A stretch of DNA of 64,000 bases from CBINFS01 sp966250015. Lineage in GTDB: Bacteria; Bacteroidota; Rhodothermia; Rhodothermales; DASSAV01. The stretch covers positions 14,677 through 78,676 of the forward strand of contig CBINFS010000016.1 in assembly GCA_966250015.1 (NCBI GenBank). Direction: 5' to 3'. A program made the position numbers and the translations under genes. This document shows positions 34,850 through 41,873 of the stretch, piece by piece; positions within the stretch are counted from its first letter, which is position 1; the number at the start of each line of letters is the position of its first letter. The notes below the pieces were generated by a model. That model searched no databases, was not told the origin of the DNA, and was given only the letters and a program-made list of their open reading frames with translations.

Positions 34850-35824
34850 ATGGCTTTGACAACCGAAACTACTTCGGAGCAAAAAATAACGGCCCTGCGC
34901 CACCGCCACCTGTTAGGATTGGCCACGTACGGTGCAGATGAGATCCAGTTGATTCTGGAAACGGCGCGACGTTTCCGTGAGGTTCTCGAAAGGCCGATCA
35001 AGCGGGTGCCGACCCTTCGCGGGGTCACCGTCGTCAATCTCTTCTTTGAAGCCTCCACCCGAACCCGCATCTCGTTCGAGCTTGCCGAAAAGCGCCTCTC
35101 TGCCGACACCGTCAACTTCAGCTCTGCGGGTTCCTCCGTGGTAAAAGGGGAGACGCTGAAGGATACCGCCCGCAACATCGAGGCGATGAAAATCGACATG
35201 GTGGTGATCCGTCACAGGTCGCCGGGCGCCGCGGCGTTCCTCACGAAGTGTGTCGACTCGGTCGTGCTGAATGCGGGGGACGGCGCACACGAGCATCCCA
35301 CGCAAGCCCTGCTCGACCTCCTGACCATCTCCGACCATTTTCCTAAGTTTGAGGGGCTGAACGTATCGATCATCGGCGACATCACGCATAGCCGTGTTGC
35401 CCGCTCGAACATTCACGGCCTGCGCGCGCTAGGCGCCAACGTAACCGTCTGCGGGCCGAAGACGATGATCCCGTACGGCATCGAAGAGATGGGGGTCAAC
35501 GTGACGTACAGGCTGGACGAAGCCCTCGAAGGATGCGACGTCGCCATGGCCCTCCGCATCCAGCTCGAACGCCAGGAGGCCGGGCTCTTCCCAACCCTGC
35601 GTGAGTACCACGACCGGTTCGGCATCCGGCTGGAACACATGGAGCGGTATCCCGACCTCATCGTCATGCATCCGGGGCCGATCAACCGGGGCGTCGAGCT
35701 GGCGAGCGAAGTGGCCGATCACGAACGGGCTGTCATCCTGAATCAGGTGACGAACGGCGTCGCCGTCCGAATGGCCGCACTTTATCTCCTCTCCGGATTG
35801 CCTGAATCGGGTGTCGCAGGCTAG
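34850..35824 (+). CDS. pyrB: Aspartate carbamoyltransferase catalytic subunit
   Basis: 324 residues; catalyses condensation of carbamoyl phosphate with aspartate in pyrimidine synthesis. FFEASTRTRISFELAEK holds the carbamoyl phosphate loop STRTR (69-73), with HPTQALLDL, and HPGPINRGVEL near the C-terminus. No pyrI regulatory gene is visible, as expected for the Bacillus-like PyrR-controlled type. Its TAG stop overlaps the next gene's GTG start by one base. Confidence 0.97.
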   Translation: MALTTETTSEQKITALRHRHLLGLATYGADEIQLILETARRFREVLERPIKRVPTLRGVTVVNLFFEASTRTRISFELAEKRLSADTVNFSSAGSSVVKGETLKDTARNIEAMKIDMVVIRHRSPGAAAFLTKCVDSVVLNAGDGAHEHPTQALLDLLTISDHFPKFEGLNVSIIGDITHSRVARSNIHGLRALGANVTVCGPKTMIPYGIEEMGVNVTYRLDEALEGCDVAMALRIQLERQEAGLFPTLREYHDRFGIRLEHMERYPDLIVMHPGPINRGVELASEVADHERAVILNQVTNGVAVRMAALYLLSGLPESGVAG

Positions 35825-37125
35825 TGGCGCGTAATAATCCTCTGCCCGTAACGACGGCGCCGGCCTTTGAGCACACCCTCCGGCGGTACGTGCGCGTCGC
35901 TACCGTCGTGATGGCCTTCATGCTGCTCGACGAGGTGCTGGCGCGTGTGCTGGAAACGGCTGACATCCGTTTCCCTTCTTCCGTCGCCGGCATGCTCCTG
36001 CTTTTCTTCGGCCTGTCTGCCCTCCACCGTCTTCGTCCAACTGCGGCCGATCGGCTGTATACCCTTGCGGAGCCGGGCGTCAGATTCCTCGGCCGTTGGA
36101 TGGCGCTCTTTTTCGTGCCACCCCTCGTCGTGCTTCCCGTTGCCGCGCTGCCCGGGTCCGGCGATCTGTGGAAGCTGGGTGTCATCATGATGGCCGGATT
36201 CGTTTTTACCCTGACGACGACGGCGTGGATGGTGAAGGCGCTGTCCGGGAGGAAAATCGACGTGCCTCCTGAAGCCCTACCCGAACCCGACCGGAATGGC
36301 CCTCCGAAACGGTTACTCCTTTTCTGGGTCGGGACGGCGCTGATTTCAGCTCTCGCCTGGACTCATCTATCCGGTACGATCTGGGCTGTTTGCTTTTTCC
36401 TTTCGATCACTGTTGTGGGATTCCTTTTGGGGCTCTTTTTACAGCATCGCGCCGTCTCGAAGGGTCCACTACTCCTGATTACGTCCCGGCTTCTCCACCC
36501 CGTCGTCCTGTCGGCTGTGTTGGCCGCGGCCACGATTGAAGCTACCGGTTACTCCTACGCGTCTTACCTGAGACCGGATGTAAACGCATATGGCCCCGGA
36601 AACTTGCTCATGGCTCTTTTGAATCCCGCCGTGATTGCACTCGGCTTTTTGCTTTACCGGGAGCGCATGCTGCTGATTCGGTTTGCCCGGGAGATTCTGG
36701 TGTCAATTGGCGTGGCTGCATTGCTTTCGCTCTTTACTGCCACCTTTGCCGCCAGGCTGCTGGCGGTCAGTACACCGTATGCCCTGGCTGTCATCCCGCG
36801 ATCGGTCACCACTCCGATCGCCATCCCCATCGCAGAAATTTTCGGAGCCAATCCCGGCATCACCGCCGCCTTTGTGGTGCTCACCGGCGTACTTGGAGCG
36901 ATCTTCGGTCAGATGCTTTTAGACTTCATCAGTAAGGAGAATCCGGTCGTGCGGGGTGCAGCCATGGGCGCTGCTTCTCACGGCATCGGCACCGCAGCAC
37001 TCGTTTCAACCGAGCCTGCTTCGGCTGCCGTCTCCGGCGTCGCTTTCGCGCTCATGGGGGCAATCAGCTCCCTCGCGGTCAGCATTCCACCCGTTTTCGA
37101 AGCCTTGATTCGGATCGTGAGCTGA
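35824..37125 (+). CDS. LrgA-LrgB fusion, glycolate/glycerate transporter-like (PLGG1 type)
   Basis: 433 residues, almost all hydrophobic. Residues about 15-130 match LrgA/CidA (MLLFFGLSALHRLRP, FFVPPLVVLPVA) and about 205-430 match LrgB (AVIPRSVTTPIAIPIAEIFG, then GAIFGQMLLD, RGAAMGAASHGIGTAAL). The two halves are usually separate genes; fusion is as in plant chloroplast PLGG1. It overlaps pyrB by one base (TAGTG), so it is in the pyr operon. The job may be organic acid export or a holin-like function; the sequence does not decide. Confidence 0.9.
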   Translation: MARNNPLPVTTAPAFEHTLRRYVRVATVVMAFMLLDEVLARVLETADIRFPSSVAGMLLLFFGLSALHRLRPTAADRLYTLAEPGVRFLGRWMALFFVPPLVVLPVAALPGSGDLWKLGVIMMAGFVFTLTTTAWMVKALSGRKIDVPPEALPEPDRNGPPKRLLLFWVGTALISALAWTHLSGTIWAVCFFLSITVVGFLLGLFLQHRAVSKGPLLLITSRLLHPVVLSAVLAAATIEATGYSYASYLRPDVNAYGPGNLLMALLNPAVIALGFLLYRERMLLIRFAREILVSIGVAALLSLFTATFAARLLAVSTPYALAVIPRSVTTPIAIPIAEIFGANPGITAAFVVLTGVLGAIFGQMLLDFISKENPVVRGAAMGAASHGIGTAALVSTEPASAAVSGVAFALMGAISSLAVSIPPVFEALIRIVS

Positions 37126-37150
37126 GTGTTACCCGTCGCGGTAGGCCTCG

Positions 37151-37660
37151 TCACGGTGTTGTGACCAACCCGGTGAGCGCCGAGACGAAGAAAAAAACGG
37201 CCAGACCGACGAGAAGCACGAGAGCTGTGACGACGGCCAGCAACGTGAACACGACCCGTCGGGTCGACGGAGGCTTCGGCGCACCCTGGACGCCCAGGTG
37301 CTCGTGAAGAAGGGCCACATTTCGTGCGTTGGCTTTCCACGCCATGTCGAAGACGTCGCCGAGGACGGGCACAAACCCGGCGACCGTTTCGAGCCCTGTA
37401 TTGGCGAGCATTTGGAGCAGTTTTTTCTTTGGTATACCGTACCGGCTCGCCTCGTAGATGATGTATGCTGAGAGCGCAAGGCCTGTCGCGTCGCCCAGGC
37501 CGGGTATCAACCCGATCAGCGCGTCGAGGCCGATCCGGTAGCCGATGATTGGAATCCGAATCGAGTTGTCGAGCAGCCAGCTCAGCTTGTAAATGCGCTT
37601 CAGGGCGGCGTCGCTGCCGGGACGTGGCCGAACAGGCTCGAGTGTCGTCGTTTTCGCCAT
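37151..37660 (-). CDS. DUF4112 membrane protein
   Basis: 169 residues from ATG 37660. The DUF4112 core is LLDNSIRIPIIGYRIGLDALIGLIPGLGDATG, followed by ETVAGFVPVLGDVFDMAWKANARN and a C-terminal membrane helix (VFTLLAVVTALVLLVGLAVFF). The two GLIPGLGD-like loops are typical. Function is unknown. The longer open frame to 37858 has no coding character before the ATG. Confidence 0.9.
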   Translation of the reverse strand: MAKTTTLEPVRPRPGSDAALKRIYKLSWLLDNSIRIPIIGYRIGLDALIGLIPGLGDATGLALSAYIIYEASRYGIPKKKLLQMLANTGLETVAGFVPVLGDVFDMAWKANARNVALLHEHLGVQGAPKPPSTRRVVFTLLAVVTALVLLVGLAVFFFVSALTGLVTTP

Positions 37661-37994
37661 ACGGGAATTAAAAATCTGGGGTCGGAGGCAGACGTTAGTG
37701 TACGGCGCGTCCGGTTCGGTCGATTTCTGCTTCGCCAATAAACGATTCCTCACCTGGAAAAAGTGCTTGGCGCCAAATCCGAGAGCACTTTTCGTTAGAC
37801 CGGTCTGGCCGAGTAGGGTAGTACGGTTGTTTTTCCGGTAAGCCGGCCGGCAACCCATACTTCCGGATCAACGTGTGTAACAGCGAGCTCCTTTTCGTGT
37901 ACGTCGTCAAAAAGGTACACTGAAAGGGCTCCGGTGAATGGGAAATCACCGTCACGAGTCCTTGAGCCGTCAACCCTGGAATGGAAGGCAGCAG
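37661..37994. other. Intergenic interval with a possible short fragment
   Basis: About 330 bases between DUF4112 and the SleB terminator. A short minus-strand frame at 37799-37950 reads like protein (ALSVYLFDDVHEKELAVTHV) but its only ATG lies in the terminator hairpin, so it could be a gene remnant. No other gene or RNA is seen. Confidence 0.4.
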
Positions 37995-38033
37995 GCGAAA
38001 AAACAAATAGCCACGTGCCGTTAAGCACGTGGC
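37995..38033 (-). terminator. Rho-independent terminator of the SleB-like gene
   Basis: On the minus strand GCCACGTGC and GCACGTGGC (38033-38025 and 38018-38010) form a perfect 9-bp stem with a six-base loop, followed by a T-rich tail (TATTTGTTTTTT). It is 27 bases past the SleB-like stop. Confidence 0.9.
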
Positions 38034-38059
38034 CGTAACGGGAAGTTATCGGGAGGTCT

Positions 38060-38842
38060 TTAGCTTATCCCTTCGTAAAAGCGGAATCTCCGCTCGTCGA
38101 GTGCAAAATCACGGTTGGGGACGACGTGGTCTTTCCCGTTCGCCCAGTCAGGCGCACTTTTTCCTACCATCGACTGTTCGCTGTAGAAGTGACGCGTTTT
38201 GATGGAGAAAGGACGATAGTAGGCCGGCAGCGTCCTCACGGCATACGCGATCGCCAGCGCCCTTTGCCATCCGGGATACTTGGACATCGGTGTAAGGTTC
38301 GAATAGAACCGTCTGGTGCTCGTTCCCTCGATGAACGCGCTGAACTGGTAGGGATCGAGGACGGCTTCCTGATAGGTGCTTTTGCCCCTGAAACGTGTCT
38401 CCACCCGGTTCCGTACGACCCAGGCCACAAGCTCCTGCTCTTCGGGGCGTTTGGTTTCGGAATAGATCGCACGTGCCAGCCAGATCGTCTCAGAATCGAG
38501 GTTTTTTAGCTGTGCGGGTTTAAGCAAGGGCAGGCGGTAGGCGTCGACGATGCCAACACGACCCGTAAACTTGCTTACTTCGAGGGTATCACTGGTATTG
38601 GCTGAGTCCGCCTGTACAGACGACGAATCAGCGACATCGAACGCCCCCTTTTGACTGGTAGGGAGCATCACCGTACCCAGGCTCATCCCGAGCAAATCGC
38701 CGTCTGCGGTCATCGTCAGGAACAGTGCCATAATTGAAACTACAACGAGGCCGCCTGAGGCTCTTAATTGTCTGCCTGCCAGGCTGCACGTCGCACGGAC
38801 AGTACGGACTATTGCGGCGCAGGTCTCGTTTAATTCAGGCAT
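38060..38842 (-). CDS. Cell-wall hydrolase, SleB-like
   Basis: 260 residues. A basic start and a hydrophobic segment (GGLVVVSIMALFLTM, about 30-45) anchor or export it. The C-terminal half has the SleB/hydrolase_2 pattern: LDSETIWLARAIYSETKR, VAWVVRNRVE, then STYQEAVLDPYQFSAF, with a conserved Glu in the ARAIYSE motif. Relatives cut glycan strands of peptidoglycan. Its promoter region includes a 9-bp inverted repeat. Confidence 0.78.
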   Translation of the reverse strand: MPELNETCAAIVRTVRATCSLAGRQLRASGGLVVVSIMALFLTMTADGDLLGMSLGTVMLPTSQKGAFDVADSSSVQADSANTSDTLEVSKFTGRVGIVDAYRLPLLKPAQLKNLDSETIWLARAIYSETKRPEEQELVAWVVRNRVETRFRGKSTYQEAVLDPYQFSAFIEGTSTRRFYSNLTPMSKYPGWQRALAIAYAVRTLPAYYRPFSIKTRHFYSEQSMVGKSAPDWANGKDHVVPNRDFALDERRFRFYEGIS

Positions 38843-39396
38843 GTACGCTCTGCTTTCTGTGAAACGGACTGGGTCTAAATGCTGTTGGAAATGCGAAAGT
38901 TCGTAAACGTAACTAATTTAATATCTTCGCAGTTCCATCTTCGTTACGTTTTATCCTCATTCGGCAACTCAAAGCGCTCCGCACGTCATAAAAACGGGCA
39001 AATCGCCCAATTATTGTGTTCTCGGATTAGGCTGGGCTGACTTCCATCCAGCCGGGCGGTTTGCGCACCTTGCAAACATAGATCGTGCCGACCTATCGGT
39101 TTGGCTTTGATCGGCTTAAGAAAAACGTGTTGCGGCCGATGCTACTATATGAGGGTTGGGCATATCGCAAATCTCGGTCGCACGGTTGAGAAGAGCGGGT
39201 TTGGACGGACGCGAGTGGCGATTCGTGCTGAATCTTTCACGCTCATCAGGTCTAAGCTGCGTAGGTTTCTACCCCACAGGCAAGTTCGGTAAACCCTGAC
39301 GAAACGGAAGATAGGACAACACTAATTTCACTCGGATGTGGTTGTCAAACCGCAGCCGGCATTCGTGTGTCCAACTGAAGTTATCAGTACTGTTAT
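38843..39396. other. Gene-free interval upstream of the SleB-like gene
   Basis: About 550 bases. A/T-rich near 38905-38930, likely the SleB promoter. A 6-bp hairpin lies at 39030-39053 (GGCTGG/CCAGCC) next to GGGC-AAATC-GCCC at about 38997. No tRNA, tmRNA or protein gene was recognised; a small RNA is possible but unsupported. Confidence 0.45.
38905..38951. promoter_or_regulatory. 9-bp inverted repeat before the SleB-like gene
   Basis: AAACGTAAC (38905-38913) and GTTACGTTT (38943-38951) are perfect complements 29 bases apart, flanking an A/T-rich stretch. It could be a paired operator around the promoter of the minus-strand SleB-like gene. Confidence 0.4.
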
Positions 39397-39603
39397 ATGA
39401 AAATCGGTTCGCGGAGCAGGCTCGCTCACGTCGACGACACCGCCCTGAAAATGGCGGTCGAGCATCATCGCCGGGCTGTCGACGCACTCGGCGACTTTTC
39501 TTTTGAAACCGCGATAACGACGTCGGAAGACCTGGTACGCCGGATGAAGTCGGATCTGTTCAAGCTCGAAAAGGAGCTCGAGCGGCGTGGGATTCAGGTG
39601 TGA
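39397..39603 (+). CDS. Small helical hypothetical protein
   Basis: 68 residues with no recognised family. Two amphipathic helices seem likely: DDTALKMAVEHHRRAVDAL and ETAITTSEDLVRRMKSDLFK, ending in LEKELERRG. The 3' end overlaps the end of lnt by 44 bases on the opposite strand, which is unusual for real genes, and no strong RBS is seen. It may be real or chance. Confidence 0.4.
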   Translation: MKIGSRSRLAHVDDTALKMAVEHHRRAVDALGDFSFETAITTSEDLVRRMKSDLFKLEKELERRGIQV

Positions 39604-41143
39604 CGTTATCCAAACGGACCGCCCGGCTCGCCCGAAATGCCATACCGGCAAGCACTACCATGCAAAGGATCGGATAAGCTGCCGGGTAGGTCGAATAGAA
39701 GGAGACGCCGGAAAACGACCGCACCGGCGTAAGGATGACGTACTCATTTTCGGCGATGGGGTCCATTTCCCGGCCGAAGACATCGAAAACAGCGGTATAA
39801 CCGCCGTTCGAGACACGAGCCGTATACCTGCGATTCTCGATGCACCGGATCCTGGTGATACCGGCCAGCGAATTTTTGAATCCGTAATCCCCAAACCAGG
39901 ACTCGAAGGCGAGGTGGACGAAGACGCCGGCTCCTTTTCGGGTCATTGCCGCCCACAATTCTGGATAGTTCTGCTCGTGGCAAATCGGGGTGCCCAACCA
40001 CGTGACGCCACCGGACTCCGATTCCCAGGGTAATAGCACGACCTCCTCACCCGGCGCCTTGTACTTCCTGCCCTTGCTTAGCTGTTCGACGAATTCCAAC
40101 CTGTTCAGATATCGGTAAAAAGGCAGCGTTTCCCAGAAGGGAATCAGTTGGATCTTGTCATAGGACGGGGGAAGCCCGATCCGGTTTGAATCGACAGGAA
40201 CGAGGATGCTCTGATTTGCCCATTCGCCGGTGTGAAGAGAAGGCCCCACCATGCCGGTGAGTAACGGGATACGCCAACGGTTTACGGCTCCAGCTAGCAG
40301 GTCTCGCATTTCCTGGTGGTCCCATCCCGGACCGGCGATGGCTTCCGGCCACACGATAAGGTTTGGGTGAAACTGAGGATCAAGGTTTGCCAGCGCCCTG
40401 TCGGTTATGGCGAGGGTTTGTCGCGTAACGCTCAGATACTGCTCCGGCGTACCCTCGAAAGGGTCGTAATCGGTCCGTATCAATGCCATTTGAATGATAC
40501 CGCCCCCCTGTCCACTCAGGCTTCGCTGCCGGATGGCGCCGTACAGGAGTGGTATCCCCAGCAACACGATGATGAGAAGCGCTCCGGGTTTCAGCAAAGA
40601 CACTGAAAACCTGAAGTTGGAGCGTCTCAACAGAACGAAAACGCTGACGTTGACCAAGATTACCCAGCTCGTGATGCCCCAGACGCCAAAGAGGTCGGCA
40701 AACTGGATGAAGGAGAGGTTGCCGGCCTGCGTGTTACCGACGAAGAGGAAGCCAAGTGAGAGTGGTATTTTGTGGTAGAGCCACTCCCACAGAGGCCAGA
40801 AAAAAACGAGTGCGAAGAGCGCAACGGGATATTCGAGCTTCTTCTTGACGGGATAAAGAAGCAAGAGCGGGACGGATTCGAGGAGTATTTCTTGGATTCC
40901 GGCTGCCCAGACCAGCGGTAAGACCCTCTCCGGCGCCGCAAAAAACCACCACCAGCAGCCGATAACCGTAGCAATTGTCATATAGCCCAGCGCCCTCAGC
41001 AAATATTGGCCGGGCTCAGTCTGCCGTTCGAGTGCGGCGAAGAGCGGCACGAACGAAAACCACGCGAGAAACGAAAAAGGCCCCAGGTCGGCAAGCCACG
41101 ACATTCCGTACGCCACCGCTCCCAGTATCCAGGGAGGAGGCAT
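39560..41143 (-). CDS. lnt: Apolipoprotein N-acyltransferase
   Basis: 527 residues from ATG 41143. The N-terminal 210 residues hold several membrane helices and the C-terminal half is a nitrilase-type domain. The catalytic triad is visible: Glu267 in IVWPEAIAGPG, Lys330 in YDKIQLIPF and Cys388 in GTPICHEQNYPELW. It adds the third acyl chain to lipoproteins in the inner membrane, fitting the many lipoprotein genes in this window. The open frame continues to 41227, but the extra 28 residues are not typical. Confidence 0.92.
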   Translation of the reverse strand: MPPPWILGAVAYGMSWLADLGPFSFLAWFSFVPLFAALERQTEPGQYLLRALGYMTIATVIGCWWWFFAAPERVLPLVWAAGIQEILLESVPLLLLYPVKKKLEYPVALFALVFFWPLWEWLYHKIPLSLGFLFVGNTQAGNLSFIQFADLFGVWGITSWVILVNVSVFVLLRRSNFRFSVSLLKPGALLIIVLLGIPLLYGAIRQRSLSGQGGGIIQMALIRTDYDPFEGTPEQYLSVTRQTLAITDRALANLDPQFHPNLIVWPEAIAGPGWDHQEMRDLLAGAVNRWRIPLLTGMVGPSLHTGEWANQSILVPVDSNRIGLPPSYDKIQLIPFWETLPFYRYLNRLEFVEQLSKGRKYKAPGEEVVLLPWESESGGVTWLGTPICHEQNYPELWAAMTRKGAGVFVHLAFESWFGDYGFKNSLAGITRIRCIENRRYTARVSNGGYTAVFDVFGREMDPIAENEYVILTPVRSFSGVSFYSTYPAAYPILCMVVLAGMAFRASRAVRLDNVTPESHAARAPFRA

Positions 41144-41256
41144 GATGACGTGGATGACCTTTCGGAAGCTGTACAAGGGCCGTGCAGCGTTTTTGATGCC
41201 GCGTAAACAATCTCTGCTTTCGCACATCGCGCCGCGCCCGGAGTTCCCGCAAGTCC

Positions 41257-41841
41257 CTACGCCGCTTGATTCAGAGACAACACAATGGTGGGATCCTGTA
41301 TCGCAGCCAGGCGATTGCGCATTTCGGAAAGGACGAGGATGATGTGCCGGTTTACCGTGGCAGGGGAGAGCTTCATCACCTTACTGATCTGGTGGTGGTT
41401 CAAGCCGTGGATACGGCTGAGTATAAAGGCCTCGCGCCGCCTGACGGGCAATCGGTCGATCCAGGAAAGGAAGCACGTATGGAGCATTTCTGCCTCCAGA
41501 CGATCCTCGACGCTGTGGCTCTCCGAATCGATCGCTTCTTCCTCTTCGAGTGGATCGACGAAGTGAGATTCGAATCGCTGGTAGTTCAAAACCCGATTTC
41601 GAACCATCGTGTAGAGCAACGCCTTGAGCGAGCGGTCTGGATCGATCGTCTCACGCACGTACCATAGCTTGAGGAAGACGTCCTGCACCACGTCGCGGGC
41701 CGCATCCTCCGACCGCGTGAGATTCCACGCATACTGGAGCAGCGGGCGGTACGTGAGGCGGTACAACCGGGCGAAAGCCGAACGGTCAGAATCCCGAAGA
41801 CGTTTAGCCAGGCCGGTATATTCGTCGCAGGGTTCACTCAT
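41257..41841 (-). CDS. ECF-type RNA polymerase sigma factor (second of the locus)
   Basis: 194 residues from ATG 41841. Sigma region 2 includes TRSEDAARDVVQDVFLKLW and region 4 includes LPVRRREAFILSRIHGLNHH with a C-terminal HTH (ISKVMKLSPATVNRHI). It follows the STN-domain receptor by 32 bases on the same strand and has no FecR of its own. It may be the last gene of the serpin-receptor operon. The open frame extends to 41877 but overlaps the receptor. Confidence 0.9.
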   Translation of the reverse strand: MSEPCDEYTGLAKRLRDSDRSAFARLYRLTYRPLLQYAWNLTRSEDAARDVVQDVFLKLWYVRETIDPDRSLKALLYTMVRNRVLNYQRFESHFVDPLEEEEAIDSESHSVEDRLEAEMLHTCFLSWIDRLPVRRREAFILSRIHGLNHHQISKVMKLSPATVNRHIILVLSEMRNRLAAIQDPTIVLSLNQAA

Positions 41842-41873
41842 GACTGCTACCACTAAAGCTTTCCAACACTTGT

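Noticed and set aside
37799..38006. Short minus-strand frames of about 80-100 codons
   Set aside because: A few residues look protein-like, but the start lies inside a terminator hairpin and there is no RBS. I leave it as a possible remnant.
39021..39120. Possible small RNA in the gap before the small gene
   Set aside because: Only a 6-bp and a 4-bp hairpin are visible and no promoter-terminator pair could be identified.
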